NCBI RefSeq assembly: GCF_900240945.1
Contig: NZ_OESG01000011.1
Coordinates: forward strand, 344,778-408,777
Direction: 5' to 3'
Origin: Mycobacterium sp. 3519A
Lineage (GTDB): Bacteria; Actinomycetota; Actinomycetes; Mycobacteriales; Mycobacteriaceae
DNA: 64,000 nt
Each line of letters begins with the position of its first letter. Positions within the stretch are counted from its first letter, which is position 1. Of this stretch, positions 33,967-42,775 are shown in pieces. The translations under genes were made by a program, and so were the position numbers. The notes below the pieces were generated by a model that saw nothing but the letters and a program-made list of their open reading frames with translations, did not search any database and was not told where the DNA came from.

Positions 33967-34131
33967 TCAGGGGTGAACCGAGGTGTCCACGTGCGGAACG
34001 TATACGTGGGGTTGGGTGATGGTGTTGACCCAGATGTGGTGGCCGATGTCCGCTTGGGCAGGGCCGGCAAGACCGAGGACTCCGGCGGTCAGCGCACCTG
34101 CGATCAGCGAGGCGATTCCGAACTTCTTCAT
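33967..34131 (-). CDS. 54-residue secreted His-rich peptide
   Basis: Short gene from ATG 34131 to TGA 33967. AAGGAG lies about 8 nt before the ATG. The product has a textbook signal peptide (MKKFGIASLIAGALTAGVLG, then LAGPAQA) followed by DIGHHIWVNTITQPHVYVPH and VDTSVHP, so the predicted mature peptide is about 27 residues with five histidines in or near H-x-n-H spacing. A hairpin terminator follows, and palindromes with CTAATGG-type half-sites lie just upstream, so it appears to be a monocistronic, regulated gene. Similar tiny exported proteins occur in mycobacteria without known function. Metal binding by the histidines is only a guess. Confidence 0.75.
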   Translation of the reverse strand: MKKFGIASLIAGALTAGVLGLAGPAQADIGHHIWVNTITQPHVYVPHVDTSVHP

Positions 34132-34150
34132 GATGGGTCTCCTTGAAGGT

Positions 34151-34193
34151 CTATTAGCAATGTACTAATGGCAACAAGGCATCGTTGCCATTA
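34151..34193. promoter_or_regulatory. Palindromic operator upstream of the small secreted-protein gene
   Basis: TAATGGCAAC (34166-34175) and its exact complement GTTGCCATTA (34184-34193) are 8 nt apart. A second pair, ATTAG (34153-34157) and CTAAT (34165-34169), overlaps it. This lies 22-60 nt upstream of the ATG at 34131 on the minus strand. The half-site matches the palindrome before the DUF417 gene at 36983. Confidence 0.6.
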
Positions 34194-34315
34194 ATTCCGC
34201 TGGCAGCGATTGATCGGCCGTTGGCAGGATCGCGTCACCGCGTTGCTCGCCAGCGCTCCGAGCGAGCGCCGGTGGGCCTCAGGAATACGACGTCCAGAGC
34301 TAACGTTGCCTGCCT

Positions 34316-34370
34316 GTGCAAGCATTAGGGCCGGGCAAGCTAATGCCACCGCTTGCACCTAACCATTAGG
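34316..34370. promoter_or_regulatory. Nested palindromes upstream of the CGNR gene
   Basis: GTGCAAGC (34316-34323) pairs with GCTTGCAC (34351-34358). Inside it GCATTAG (34322-34328) pairs with CTAATGC (34340-34346). Just after, CCTAA (34358-34362) pairs with TTAGG (34366-34370) across CCA. All contain the ATTAG/CTAAT core seen at the other two palindromic promoter sites. The cluster ends 47 nt before the GTG at 34418. Confidence 0.55.
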
Positions 34371-34417
34371 ATTGCGGTCAGGCGACTGCTAGCCCAGACG
34401 ACAGGATGGAAGGATCC

Positions 34418-35026
34418 GTGACGCCTACGCCACCCCCGCCCCGACTGAACGAGCCTGCACCGCTTTCCCTCGTCAACACTATCTACATCGATCGTCATGG
34501 CGTTCACGACGCGATCGCCGATCGGATGTATGCGAATGATTGGGTCAAGGCCGTCGGCGCACAGTCCGAATTGACTCCGGCTGGCCAGGAAGCCGACAAG
34601 GTCTCCGAGGACGCCGTGGAGCGGCTGATCCGTCTACGCGACGCGGTTCGCAGGCTCGCGGCCGAGCACACCGACGATCCGCGAACAGTGGGGCAGTCGC
34701 CTGTTCCCGATTTGCCCACGGCGATGTCGATCGTCAATGCCACTGCCACTGCGACTTCGGTGTGGCCCGAACTTCAGCCCGACGATCGCGGATTGACACG
34801 GCGTCAACTCTGGGCTGGGAAGTCGTATGCCGATGCGTTGACCACCCTGGTCGCCCGACAGACGATCGATCTCATCACCAGCCCTCAGTGGCAACAACTT
34901 CGGCCATGCACGGCGCCCGGTTGCGCGTACTACTTCGTCAAGGATCACTTCCGTCGGGAGTGGTGCTCGGCTCTGTGCGGCAACCGCGCCCGGGTCGCCC
35001 GGCACGCGCAACGTCAACGGGACTGA
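34418..35026 (+). CDS. CGNR zinc-finger protein (probable transcriptional regulator)
   Basis: Protein of about 202 residues with the ABATE/CGNR architecture. The N-terminal region has LSLVNTIYIDRHGVHDAIADR (the L-x-x-T-N/D family start). The C-terminal zinc finger reads LRPCTAPGCAYYFVKDHFRR, then EWCSALCGNRARVARHAQRQR, with Cys pairs C-x4-C and C-x3-C ending in the CGNR signature. GTG 34418 is chosen over ATG 34406 since AAGGA stands a few bases before it. Members are thought to be stress-related DNA-binding regulators. Palindromes in its own promoter and in two neighbouring promoters make it a candidate for the protein that binds them. Confidence 0.85.
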   Translation: MTPTPPPPRLNEPAPLSLVNTIYIDRHGVHDAIADRMYANDWVKAVGAQSELTPAGQEADKVSEDAVERLIRLRDAVRRLAAEHTDDPRTVGQSPVPDLPTAMSIVNATATATSVWPELQPDDRGLTRRQLWAGKSYADALTTLVARQTIDLITSPQWQQLRPCTAPGCAYYFVKDHFRREWCSALCGNRARVARHAQRQRD

Positions 35027-35046
35027 CTCACTTCGGTTGTCGGCCT

Positions 35047-36414
35047 TCAATATTCGATTAGGCGGGTCACGTACGGGGTCATGCCCGTGGTGCGCACGGG
35101 GGAGATGTGCACATCAGAACCTGTGAAGGGTGCTTCGAGCATCCTGCCCTGACCGAGATACAGCGCCTCGTGTTGACTTGCGTTGGGGCCGTAGAAGATC
35201 AGATCGCCGCGCCGCATCTGTGACGACGGTATCTTGCGGCCGGAATTGTATTGGTCGCCCGAATAGTGGGGCAGTTTGATTCCGACTCCCGCGAACGCGT
35301 AGAGAACGATTCCCGAACAGTCGAAGCCGACTGTGCCTGCGCCGGAGTCGATGCCTCGTGACGGGCCCGCGGCGTTGCCCCCGCCCCAGGAATACGGAAT
35401 GCCGATCTGCGACATGGCTCGACGGATCACGTATTCCGACGCCTGCCGCCCGTACACGCGCGGGATCCGACCGTTGGTGATCCCGGTGCCACCGGACTGG
35501 CCGCCGACATCGATGCCGAGCGCCGACAGGAACGAGCGACCCAGTTGCGCGGTCACCTGCGCCGAGGTCTCGGAAATCTGGAGAACCGAATTGAGAACTG
35601 CGACGGGATCGCCCGCCACATTGGCGCTCGGCACCATCGGCAAGGTGGTGTCCCATCGGACCGGGGCACTTGCTGCGGCGGGCCCCGACGCGCGGTCCCA
35701 GTCGTCGCCGGCCGGGCCCGCATCCGGCCGCGGCGCGGTGGCTTGCGGCCCGGCGCCCGGCAGTGCTGCGGCCAGCCGGGCCCGTGCGGCGTCGCGGCGG
35801 GCACGCGCCTGATCGACCTCGGCGCGCCGGACGCCGAAATCCCGCTGAGCGGCGCCGAGGGCGGTCACCGCATCGTCCTGGCTTTGACGGGCGGCATCGG
35901 CTGCGACGCTCGCCCTCTGTTGGGCCGCCCTGGCCGCTGATTCTTTGTTGGCCAGCAGCGTTCGGGCTCGCCGCAGAGTGTCCACGGCGACGACGAAGCT
36001 CTGCGCCAAGACGTGCTCCTGGGAATCCGTTTCGATCAGGCTTTCCGGGCTCACCGCGGTCAGGTACGAGGCGGACGGTCCGTTGACGTACGTGGCGGCC
36101 GCGAACCGATCGAACCGCTGTTGCGCAGACGCGATCGCCGCATTTGCGTCGGCAACGGCGCGCCGGCTGTCTGCCACATTCCGCGAAGCCCGGTCGGCAA
36201 GGTCTCTTGCGGACTGCACGTCGACGATCGCCTTGTTGACCTGTTCCTGCCGTGTCTGGATCTCGGCGCCGACATCGCTCAATCGCTGTTCGGCGGTTGC
36301 GAGTTCGTCGACCAGGCGGACAAGGTCGCCGGGTTCGGCGGCCGCTTGTTGGCTGCCGAACACCACCAGGGACAGGCAGACCGCCAGCGCTGCCGCGAAA
36401 CTGTTGAACCACAC
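35047..36414 (-). CDS. Secreted NlpC/P60 peptidoglycan endopeptidase (RipA-like)
   Basis: Cell-wall hydrolase of 455 residues. A signal peptide (FAAALAVCLSLVVFGSQQAAA) is followed by a long coiled-coil region of about 190 residues (LVDELATAEQRLSDVGAEIQ ... RARRDAARARLAAALPG), as in RipA, where it blocks the active site. A Pro/Ala linker and then the NlpC/P60 domain follow, with Cys366 in VGFDCSGIVLYAF and His in ASQHEALYLGQG. The enzyme should cleave between D-Glu and meso-DAP in peptide stems. GTG 36414 is preceded by a GAGG-rich ribosome site. Its neighbour 42 bp upstream on the same strand is the DUF417 gene, so they may share the operator-controlled promoter. Confidence 0.9.
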   Translation of the reverse strand: MWFNSFAAALAVCLSLVVFGSQQAAAEPGDLVRLVDELATAEQRLSDVGAEIQTRQEQVNKAIVDVQSARDLADRASRNVADSRRAVADANAAIASAQQRFDRFAAATYVNGPSASYLTAVSPESLIETDSQEHVLAQSFVVAVDTLRRARTLLANKESAARAAQQRASVAADAARQSQDDAVTALGAAQRDFGVRRAEVDQARARRDAARARLAAALPGAGPQATAPRPDAGPAGDDWDRASGPAAASAPVRWDTTLPMVPSANVAGDPVAVLNSVLQISETSAQVTAQLGRSFLSALGIDVGGQSGGTGITNGRIPRVYGRQASEYVIRRAMSQIGIPYSWGGGNAAGPSRGIDSGAGTVGFDCSGIVLYAFAGVGIKLPHYSGDQYNSGRKIPSSQMRRGDLIFYGPNASQHEALYLGQGRMLEAPFTGSDVHISPVRTTGMTPYVTRLIEY

Positions 36415-36456
36415 CTCGCCCTCCTCGACGTCGATCCGATGCCGCAGCGTGGGGTG

Positions 36457-36963
36457 CTACACCGTCGTCTTGCGTCGTCGGGCGGCGCGGATCGAATCGG
36501 CCAGCGTCCAGAACGAAAGGCCGAGCAGCGGAATGTCTTTGAGGAGAAACTCACCGGTCAGCGAAATCGCGGGGAAGCCGCCACCGGCGGGTTCGCCGAC
36601 ACCCGGTGTGCTGAACAAGAAGCTGACCGTGGATACGAACAACACGATGGACATCAGGCTGCCTGCGATCGATAGGCGCGGAGCCAGCGGCTTGATGGCC
36701 AGCAACACCGCGGCGGCGACCTCGAAGACGCCCAGTAGCGCGGAGAAGGTGTACACGGGCAGGAAGTGGTACAGCCAGCCCATGAACGGACTGTGTGCGA
36801 CGAGCGGCTGGATCTGATGCGCCTCGAAGTTCGCGAACTTCAGCGCTCCTATCCAACCGATGACGATCACGAGCCCGTAGCGGCCGAGGACGGCCGCGAT
36901 GACATCGATGGTTGGCAGGTGCAGCACGCGGTCGCTGAGCGAGGCGCTGGAATACGTCGTCAT
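36457..36963 (-). CDS. DUF417/YkgB (RclC-like) integral membrane protein
   Basis: Protein of 168 residues with four membrane segments. GRYGLVIVIGWIGALKFANFEA, then IQPLVAHSPFMGWLY, LGVFEVAAAVLLAIKPLAP and STVSFLFSTPGVG, then GGFPAISLTGEFLLKD follow the DUF417 family very closely. E. coli RclC (YkgB), a member, is needed for resistance to hypochlorous acid. GGAGG stands 7 nt before the ATG and a 31-bp palindrome lies just upstream of that. Envelope redox or chlorine-stress defence is likely by family, not shown here. Confidence 0.87.
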   Translation of the reverse strand: MTTYSSASLSDRVLHLPTIDVIAAVLGRYGLVIVIGWIGALKFANFEAHQIQPLVAHSPFMGWLYHFLPVYTFSALLGVFEVAAAVLLAIKPLAPRLSIAGSLMSIVLFVSTVSFLFSTPGVGEPAGGGFPAISLTGEFLLKDIPLLGLSFWTLADSIRAARRRKTTV

Positions 36964-36982
36964 CTTGGTCCTCCCGAGGATT

Positions 36983-37013
36983 ACTAATGGTTACTGCGAT
37001 AGTAACCATTAGT
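36983..37013. promoter_or_regulatory. Perfect palindromic operator before the DUF417 gene
   Basis: Arms ACTAATGGTTACT (36983-36995) and AGTAACCATTAGT (37001-37013) are exact complements separated by 5 bases, ending 20 nt upstream of the ATG at 36963. This is long enough to bind a dimeric regulator with high affinity. A further ATTAG occurs at about 37016. Confidence 0.7.
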
Positions 37014-37202
37014 AGATTAGGGCGCACGTCGCCCGCCGTCAACCACGCAGGGTGGACAGCGGCGTGCGCGCGTCGCGCTTGGGGTGTGGTGTTTGGATAT
37101 CGCCTCAGGGCGATCTTCGACGGCGGGGCGAGCAGAAAAGGCGTCGCAAGCGACGGGCCGGCCCCGGTGTTTCGACTCGGCCGGCATGACCGCCGGGCCT
37201 GG

Positions 37203-37276
37203 TGGAGCGGGCGACGGGAATCGAACCCGCGTAGCTAGTTTGGAAGACTAGGGCTCTACCATTGAGCTACGCCCGC
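37203..37276 (-). tRNA. tRNA-Gly (anticodon TCC)
   Basis: Minus-strand cloverleaf starting GCGGGCGTAGCTCAATGGTA. The anticodon stem CTAGT/ACTAG closes a loop holding TCC, then GGTTCGATTCC forms the T arm and the acceptor strand CGCCCGC is followed by T and encoded CCA (37203-37205). In M. tuberculosis a glycine and a proline tRNA also lie next to tig. Confidence 0.97.
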
Positions 37277-37434
37277 ATGTGCAGCACCAGCAGACTGTAC
37301 TAGCGCCGCCCGAATCAAATCCAATTAAATGGTTCGCGTGTTCAGCCCGTAGTATCTCGCGTGGTCAGGTCTGCGTTTCGCGGCCAGGCCACACGAGGTG
37401 CCGCGACGAGCGCTAGCGCGAGGAGCAGTACAAC

Positions 37435-37508
37435 CGGGGTGTAGCGCAGCTTGGTAGCGCATCCGCTTTGGGAGCGGAAGGCCGCAGGTTCAAATCCTGT
37501 CACCCCGA
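37435..37508 (+). tRNA. tRNA-Pro (anticodon TGG)
   Basis: Cloverleaf starting CGGGGTGTAGCGCAGC. The anticodon stem TCCGC/GCGGA closes a loop with TGG, GGTTCAAATCC forms the T arm, and the acceptor CACCCCG is followed by discriminator A. CCA is not encoded directly after it. It lies 37 bp upstream of the tig start. Confidence 0.97.
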
Positions 37509-37545
37509 CTCCAGACGCATACCACTAGACATAAGGAGCAAGAGC

Positions 37546-38952
37546 GTGAAGAGCACCGTCGAGAAGTTGAGCCCGACGCGGGTTCGCATCAACGTGGAGG
37601 TGCCCTTCACCGAGCTGCAACCCGACATCGACACCGCGTTCCAGCAGATGGCCAAGCAGGTCCGGATGCCCGGATTCCGGCCGGGCAAGGTGCCGGTGAA
37701 GCTGCTCGAGGCGCGCGTCGACAAGCAGGCGATGTTCGACCAGGTCATCGGCGACGCCGTACCCGCGCGCTACACCGAGGCCGTCACCACCTCCGAGGTG
37801 CAGCCGCTCGGCCAGCCCGAGATCGACATCACCAACAAGGAGTACGGGCAGGACCTCACCTTCACCGCCGAGGTCGACATCCGCCCGGAGATCGAGCTTC
37901 CCGACCTGGACGGGCTGAAGATCACCGTCGACCCGATCGAGGTGACCGACGAGGAGGTCGACGCCGAACTGCAGAGCCTGCGCGCTCGCTTCGGCACACT
38001 GAAGGGCGTCGAGCGCGCCGCCGAAAACGGCGACTTCGTCTCCATTGACCTGTCGGCCACCGTCGACGGTGAGGACGTGCCCGAGGCCAAGACCGAGGGC
38101 CTGTCGCATGAGGTCGGCTCAGGTCAGCTGATCGAGGGTCTCGACGACGCGATCATCGGCCTCAAGGAGGGCGAGACCCGCGTCTTCACCACCACCCTGG
38201 CCGCCGGCGAGCACGCAGGCAAAGAGGCCCAGGTGACCGTCACCGTGAAGTCGGTCAAGGAGCGTGAGCTTCCCGAGCCCGACGACGAGTTCGCGCAATT
38301 GGCAAGCGAATTCGACACCATCGAGGAGCTCAAGGCCAGCCTCGTCGAGCAGGTGCAGCGGGTCAAGCGCGTCCAGCAGGCCGAGCAGATCCGCGACAAG
38401 GCGATCGAGGTGCTGCTCGAGCAGACCGAGATCCCGCTGCCCGAGAAGATCGTGCAGGCCCAGATCGACGACACGCTGCACAACGCCATCCACGGCCTCG
38501 ATCACGACGAGAAGAAGTTCGAGGAAGCGCTCGAGGCGCAGGGCAGCAGCCGCGAGGAGTTCGACAACGACAATCGCACCAACGCGGAGAAGGCCGTCAA
38601 GACGCAGCTGCTGATGGACGCCATCGCCGACAAGCTCGACATCCAGGTCGGCCAAAACGACCTGACCGAACGGCTGGTGCTGATGTCGCGTCAGTACGGC
38701 CTCGAGCCGCAGCAGCTGCTGCAGTACCTGCAGCAGAACAATCAGCTGCCCGCGATGTTCGCCGACGTGCGTCGCGGCCTGACCGTCGCGGCGGTGGTGC
38801 ACGGCGGCACCGTCACCGACACCGACGGCAACGTGATCGACACCACGGAGTTCTTCGGGCCGTCGGGTCAGCAGGCCGAGCAGGCTGCTGATGAGCCCAC
38901 CGAGGCCGCCGAGGAGACCACCTCCGACGAGGAACCCGCCGACGCCAAGTGA
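37546..38952 (+). CDS. tig: Trigger factor
   Basis: Ribosome-associated chaperone and peptidyl-prolyl isomerase of 468 residues. The N-terminal ribosome-binding domain contains [15 protein letters not shown] (the GFRxGKxP signature is at [10 protein letters not shown]). The FKBP-type domain follows ([18 protein letters not shown] ... [22 protein letters not shown]), then the helical C-terminal chaperone domain. The last 30 residues are strongly acidic ([19 protein letters not shown]). GTG 37546 with AAGGAG 7 nt upstream is the start; the longer open frame runs back into the tRNA-Pro gene. As in other actinobacteria it precedes clpP1-clpP2. Confidence 0.98.
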   Translation: MKSTVEKLSPTRVRINVEVPFTELQPDIDTAFQQMAKQVRMPGFRPGKVPVKLLEARVDKQAMFDQVIGDAVPARYTEAVTTSEVQPLGQPEIDITNKEYGQDLTFTAEVDIRPEIELPDLDGLKITVDPIEVTDEEVDAELQSLRARFGTLKGVERAAENGDFVSIDLSATVDGEDVPEAKTEGLSHEVGSGQLIEGLDDAIIGLKEGETRVFTTTLAAGEHAGKEAQVTVTVKSVKERELPEPDDEFAQLASEFDTIEELKASLVEQVQRVKRVQQAEQIRDKAIEVLLEQTEIPLPEKIVQAQIDDTLHNAIHGLDHDEKKFEEALEAQGSSREEFDNDNRTNAEKAVKTQLLMDAIADKLDIQVGQNDLTERLVLMSRQYGLEPQQLLQYLQQNNQLPAMFADVRRGLTVAAVVHGGTVTDTDGNVIDTTEFFGPSGQQAEQAADEPTEAAEETTSDEEPADAK

Positions 38953-39050
38953 CGCTGTGAGCGAACGGGCCTCTTCTGGGGAGTGCTCGGCGGCGCAGGT
39001 TGGTTAGTGTCGAGTGAACTAGCACGTGAACAGAAAGCAGGTATCCAGTC

Positions 39051-39644
39051 GTGACTGACATGCGTGGTGCCGGGGCAGGGCTCAACCTTGTCGACTCGGT
39101 GTACGAGCGGTTGCTGTCCGAACGCATCATCTTCCTCGGTTCACAGGTCGATGACGACATCGCCAACCGGCTGTGCGCGCAGATCCTGCTGCTGGCCGCC
39201 GAGGACCCCACCAAGGACATCCACCTCTACATCAACTCGCCTGGCGGCTCGATCAGCGCGGGCATGGCGATCTACGACACGATGGTGCTGGCGCCGTGCG
39301 ACGTCGCCACCTACGCGATGGGCATGGCCGCCTCGATGGGCGAGTTCCTGCTCGCCGCCGGCACCAAGGGCAAGCGCTACGCGCTGCCGCACGCCCGGAT
39401 CCTGATGCACCAGCCGCTCGGCGGTATCACCGGTGGCGCCGCGGACATCGCGATCCAGGCCGAGCAGTTCGCGGTGATCAAGAAGGAGATGTTCCGGCTC
39501 AACGCCGAGTTCACCGGCCAGCCGATCGAGCGCATCGAGGCCGACTCCGATCGCGACCGCTGGTTCACCGCGCAGGAAGCCCTCGAATACGGCTTCGTCG
39601 ACCACATCATCACCAACGCCAACGTCAACGGAGTCAAGCCATGA
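39051..39644 (+). CDS. clpP1: ATP-dependent Clp protease proteolytic subunit 1
   Basis: Serine protease subunit of 197 residues, half of the mixed ClpP1P2 tetradecamer used by actinobacteria. The catalytic Ser lies in [17 protein letters not shown], His in [11 protein letters not shown] and Asp in [36 protein letters not shown] is the oxyanion-region Gly-rich loop. GTG 39051 is taken as the start, with an in-frame ATG at 39060 as the alternative. The 3' end overlaps clpP2 by 4 nt (ATGA), so the two subunits are made together. Confidence 0.98.
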   Translation: MTDMRGAGAGLNLVDSVYERLLSERIIFLGSQVDDDIANRLCAQILLLAAEDPTKDIHLYINSPGGSISAGMAIYDTMVLAPCDVATYAMGMAASMGEFLLAAGTKGKRYALPHARILMHQPLGGITGGAADIAIQAEQFAVIKKEMFRLNAEFTGQPIERIEADSDRDRWFTAQEALEYGFVDHIITNANVNGVKP

Positions 39645-40297
39645 CCGACCAGACCGATCTCACACATCGTGGGCCTGCGCCCACTGCCCGCTACATCCTG
39701 CCGTCGTTCATCGAGCACTCCAGCTTCGGCGTCAAGGAATCGAACCCGTACAACAAGCTCTTCGAGGAACGCATCATCTTCCTCGGCGTGCAGGTCGACG
39801 ACGCCTCGGCCAACGACATCATGGCCCAGCTGTTGGTGTTGGAGTCGCTGGATCCCGACCGCGACATCACCATGTACATCAACTCGCCCGGCGGCTCGTT
39901 CACGTCGCTGATGGCGATCTACGACACCATGCAGTACGTGCGCGCCGACATCCAGACGGTGTGCCTCGGGCAGGCCGCATCGGCGGCCGCGGTGCTGCTG
40001 GCCGCCGGTACGCCGGGTAAGCGGCTCGCGCTGCCCAACGCCCGCGTGCTGATCCACCAGCCCGCGCTGTCCGGCGTCATCCAAGGCCAGTTCTCCGACC
40101 TGGAGATCCAGGCCAAGGAGATCGAGCGGATGCGCACGCTGATGGAGGCCACGCTGGCCCGCCACACCGGCAAGGATGCCGCGGTCATCCGCAAGGACAC
40201 CGACCGCGACAAGATCCTGACGGCCGAGGAGGCCAAGGACTACGGGATCATCGACACGGTCCTGGAGTACCGCAAGCTGTCGGCCCAGACTGCCTAG
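39641..40297 (+). CDS. clpP2: ATP-dependent Clp protease proteolytic subunit 2
   Basis: Second ClpP subunit, 218 residues. The N-terminal extension ([20 protein letters not shown]) is removed in the mature mycobacterial protein. The Ser nucleophile is in [16 protein letters not shown], His in [12 protein letters not shown] and Asp in [25 protein letters not shown] 39641 overlaps the clpP1 stop. In mycobacteria ClpP1 and ClpP2 form a hetero-oligomer that works with ClpX or ClpC1 and is essential. The gene converges on mmuM across inverted-repeat copy 3. Confidence 0.98.
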   Translation: MTDQTDLTHRGPAPTARYILPSFIEHSSFGVKESNPYNKLFEERIIFLGVQVDDASANDIMAQLLVLESLDPDRDITMYINSPGGSFTSLMAIYDTMQYVRADIQTVCLGQAASAAAVLLAAGTPGKRLALPNARVLIHQPALSGVIQGQFSDLEIQAKEIERMRTLMEATLARHTGKDAAVIRKDTDRDKILTAEEAKDYGIIDTVLEYRKLSAQTA

Positions 40298-40302
40298 CTT
40301 CC

Positions 40303-40368
40303 GCGGTTGACTCTGCGCCCACGGCGCACACGCCTGAGTGCGGAGCGCCCTCAGCGCAGAGTCACCGC
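40303..40368. terminator. Inverted repeat between convergent genes (copy 3 of 3)
   Basis: GCGGTTGACTCTGCG (40303-40317) faces GCGCAGAGTCACCGC (40354-40368), with one unpaired base, around about 36 nt between clpP2 and the convergent mmuM. The minus-strand stop TGA (40353-40351) is at the edge of the right arm. The same GACTCTGCGCTGAGGGC text occurs in the copy at 18782. Confidence 0.6.
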
Positions 40369-41232
40369 CAGGGCGGCGATGTCGCCCGGTCGTCCCCGGC
40401 AACCCCCGCCGATGATGCGCGCGCCCGCCGCCGCCCACGACGGCGCCAGACCCGGCGACCATCGGCTGTCGCCGATCCAGACGCGGCGCTCGCCGTCCCA
40501 GGATTCGCCGCTGTTGGGGTAGACGACGACGGGCTTACCGGTCACCTCGCTGGCGATCTCGACGGCGCCGAGCACGTCGGCGGGCGCGCAGCAATTCACG
40601 CCTACCGCAACGATTTCCGGGACGTCGGCGGCGACCGCGAACGCGTCGGCCAGTGGCTGCCCGGCGCGTGTCGTCGTCCCCGCGATCGTGTACGAGAGCC
40701 ACGCGGGCACGCCCACCTCACCGACCAGGTCGACCAACGCCTCGGCCTCGTCGACATCGGGCACCGTCTCCAGCGCCAGCACGTCAGGCTCGGCGGCCAC
40801 CAGCACCTCCAGCCGCGGGCGATGCCAGTCCCTCAGCGCGGGGACGGACAGCCCGTAGCGGCCGACGTACTCCTCGCCGTTGGCCAGCGCGGCGCCGTAC
40901 GGCCCGACCGACGCGGCCACCCACCCGTGGCCGACCTCGTCGCGGGCTTGCCGAGCCAACTCCACGCTGCGCCGCATCAACCCGGCGGCGTCGGCGCGCG
41001 AGATTCCGCGTTCAGCGAACCCGTCGAAGGACGCCTGATAGCTCGCCGTCGTCGCGATCGCGGCGCCGGCGCGGAAGAACGCGCTGTGCACGGCCACAAT
41101 CTCTACAGGTGCGTCGACCAGCAGGCGGGCCGACCACAGGTCGTCGGAGAGGTCGTGGCCGCGGGCCTCCAGTTCAGTCGCCAGACCGCCGTCGGCGATC
41201 AGCACGGTATCGTGGGGCGCAGCGAACACCAC
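40351..41232 (-). CDS. mmuM: Homocysteine S-methyltransferase
   Basis: Protein of 293 residues with the homocysteine S-methyltransferase TIM barrel (VLIADGGLATELEARGHDL at the N-terminus). It would transfer a methyl group from S-methylmethionine to homocysteine. The first zinc Cys is in VGVNCCAPADV. The usual paired cysteines G-G-C-C near the C-terminus read I-I-G-G-G-C-R-G-R-P-G-D-I here, so one of the three expected zinc ligands is Gly. Activity may still be possible through the neighbouring CC, but this needs testing. Position beside clpP2 matches Rv2458. Its stop falls in inverted-repeat copy 3. Confidence 0.88.
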   Translation of the reverse strand: MVFAAPHDTVLIADGGLATELEARGHDLSDDLWSARLLVDAPVEIVAVHSAFFRAGAAIATTASYQASFDGFAERGISRADAAGLMRRSVELARQARDEVGHGWVAASVGPYGAALANGEEYVGRYGLSVPALRDWHRPRLEVLVAAEPDVLALETVPDVDEAEALVDLVGEVGVPAWLSYTIAGTTTRAGQPLADAFAVAADVPEIVAVGVNCCAPADVLGAVEIASEVTGKPVVVYPNSGESWDGERRVWIGDSRWSPGLAPSWAAAGARIIGGGCRGRPGDIAALAVTLR

Positions 41233-41343
41233 ATCGCAACTCTACGGCTATGCGCGGGGGCGGCCTCTCGGTCTCATAACGGCGGCGACACGCCAGGGAC
41301 ACGGCGGCGGGTTCCGGGGGGCTGCAGGGTGTGACAAGCGATA

Positions 41344-41356
41344 TGTTCTGCGAACA
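41344..41356. promoter_or_regulatory. Small inverted repeat upstream of clpX
   Basis: TGTTC-TGC-GAACA is a perfect 13-bp palindrome about 139 nt before the clpX ATG, in a 262-bp space between divergent mmuM and clpX. It could be a regulator site. No match to a known mycobacterial motif is claimed. Confidence 0.35.
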
Positions 41357-41494
41357 CAGATAAATACCACCGACGCGATTCGGCTTTATCGGTCGCACCG
41401 CGCCGGAACATACGGGTAGCGTCGGGACCAACACCTGACGGGTGACCTGTAGCCAGCTTTTTACCGACCGCGAGGAAAGTAGGACCCCACCACC

Positions 41495-42775
41495 ATGGCG
41501 CGCATTGGAGACGGCGGTGACCTGCTGAAGTGCTCGTTCTGCGGCAAGAGCCAAAAGCAGGTGAAAAAGCTCATTGCGGGCCCGGGCGTCTATATCTGCG
41601 ATGAATGCATAGACCTGTGCAACGAGATCATCGAAGAGGAACTGGCAGATGCCGACGACGTCAAGCTCGACGAGCTGCCCAAGCCGGCGGAGATCCGCGA
41701 ATTCCTCGAGGGCTACGTCATCGGCCAGGACACCGCCAAGCGGACGCTGGCCGTGGCCGTCTACAACCACTACAAGCGCGTTCAGGCGCAGGAGAAGATG
41801 CGCGACTCGCGCGCTGAGCCCGTCGAGCTCGCCAAGTCGAACATCCTGATGCTCGGGCCCACCGGCTGCGGCAAGACGTATCTGGCGCAGACGCTGGCCA
41901 AGATGCTCAACGTGCCGTTCGCCATCGCCGACGCCACGGCGCTGACCGAGGCCGGTTATGTCGGCGAGGACGTCGAGAACATTCTGCTCAAGCTGATTCA
42001 GGCCGCCGATTACGACGTCAAGCGCGCCGAGACCGGCATCATCTACATCGACGAGGTCGACAAGATCGCCCGCAAGAGCGAGAACCCGTCGATCACCCGC
42101 GACGTCTCCGGTGAGGGCGTGCAGCAGGCGCTGCTGAAGATCCTGGAGGGCACGCAGGCCTCGGTGCCGCCGCAGGGCGGCCGCAAGCATCCGCATCAGG
42201 AGTTCATCCAGATCGACACCACGAACGTGTTGTTCATCGTCGCGGGTGCGTTCGCCGGCCTGGAGAAGATCGTCTCCGACCGGGTCGGCAAGCGCGGGCT
42301 TGGCTTCGGCGCCGAGGTGCACTCCAAGGCCGAGATCGACACCCAGGACCACTTCGCCGAAGTGATGCCCGAGGACCTGATCAAGTTCGGGTTGATCCCC
42401 GAGTTCATCGGCCGCCTGCCGGTCGTCGCGTCGGTGACCAACCTCGACAAGGAGTCGTTGGTCAAGATCCTGTCCGAGCCGAAGAACGCGTTGGTCAAGC
42501 AGTACGTTCGGCTGTTCGAAATGGATGGCGTCGAGTTGGAGTTCACCGACGACGCGCTGGACGCGATCGCCGATCAGGCCATCCACCGTGGCACTGGCGC
42601 CCGCGGCCTGCGCGCGATCATGGAAGAGGTCCTGCTGCCGGTGATGTACGACATCCCGAGCCGCGACGACGTCGCCAAGGTGGTCGTCACCAAGGAGACC
42701 GTGCAGGACAACGTGCTTCCGACGATCGTGCCGCGTAAGCCGTCGCGCAGTGAGCGCCGCGACAAGTCCGCTTAG
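41495..42775 (+). CDS. clpX: ATP-dependent Clp protease ATP-binding subunit ClpX
   Basis: AAA+ unfoldase of 426 residues. The N-terminal zinc-binding domain reads [19 protein letters not shown] then [10 protein letters not shown], with four Cys. Walker A is [15 protein letters not shown], Walker [12 protein letters not shown], then the sensor/arginine-finger region RIGFGAEV-like text ([10 protein letters not shown]) and the IGF-type ClpP-binding loop equivalent (KRGLGFGAE). It delivers substrates to ClpP1P2. The gene stands alone downstream of its own promoter region. Its stop overlaps by 3 nt a small gene on the other strand. Confidence 0.98.
   Translation: MARIGDGGDLLKCSFCGKSQKQVKKLIAGPGVYICDECIDLCNEIIEEELADADDVKLDELPKPAEIREFLEGYVIGQDTAKRTLAVAVYNHYKRVQAQEKMRDSRAEPVELAKSNILMLGPTGCGKTYLAQTLAKMLNVPFAIADATALTEAGYVGEDVENILLKLIQAADYDVKRAETGIIYIDEVDKIARKSENPSITRDVSGEGVQQALLKILEGTQASVPPQGGRKHPHQEFIQIDTTNVLFIVAGAFAGLEKIVSDRVGKRGLGFGAEVHSKAEIDTQDHFAEVMPEDLIKFGLIPEFIGRLPVVASVTNLDKESLVKILSEPKNALVKQYVRLFEMDGVELEFTDDALDAIADQAIHRGTGARGLRAIMEEVLLPVMYDIPSRDDVAKVVVTKETVQDNVLPTIVPRKPSRSERRDKSA

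Noticed and set aside
37468..37545. In-frame upstream extension of tig starting inside tRNA-Pro
   Set aside because: It would be translated from the tRNA gene. GTG 37546 with AAGGAG fits the known trigger-factor start.
38953..39050. Search for a ClgR-type site upstream of clpP1
   Set aside because: The sequence has GAGCGAACGGGCC but no convincing palindrome, so no operator is claimed.
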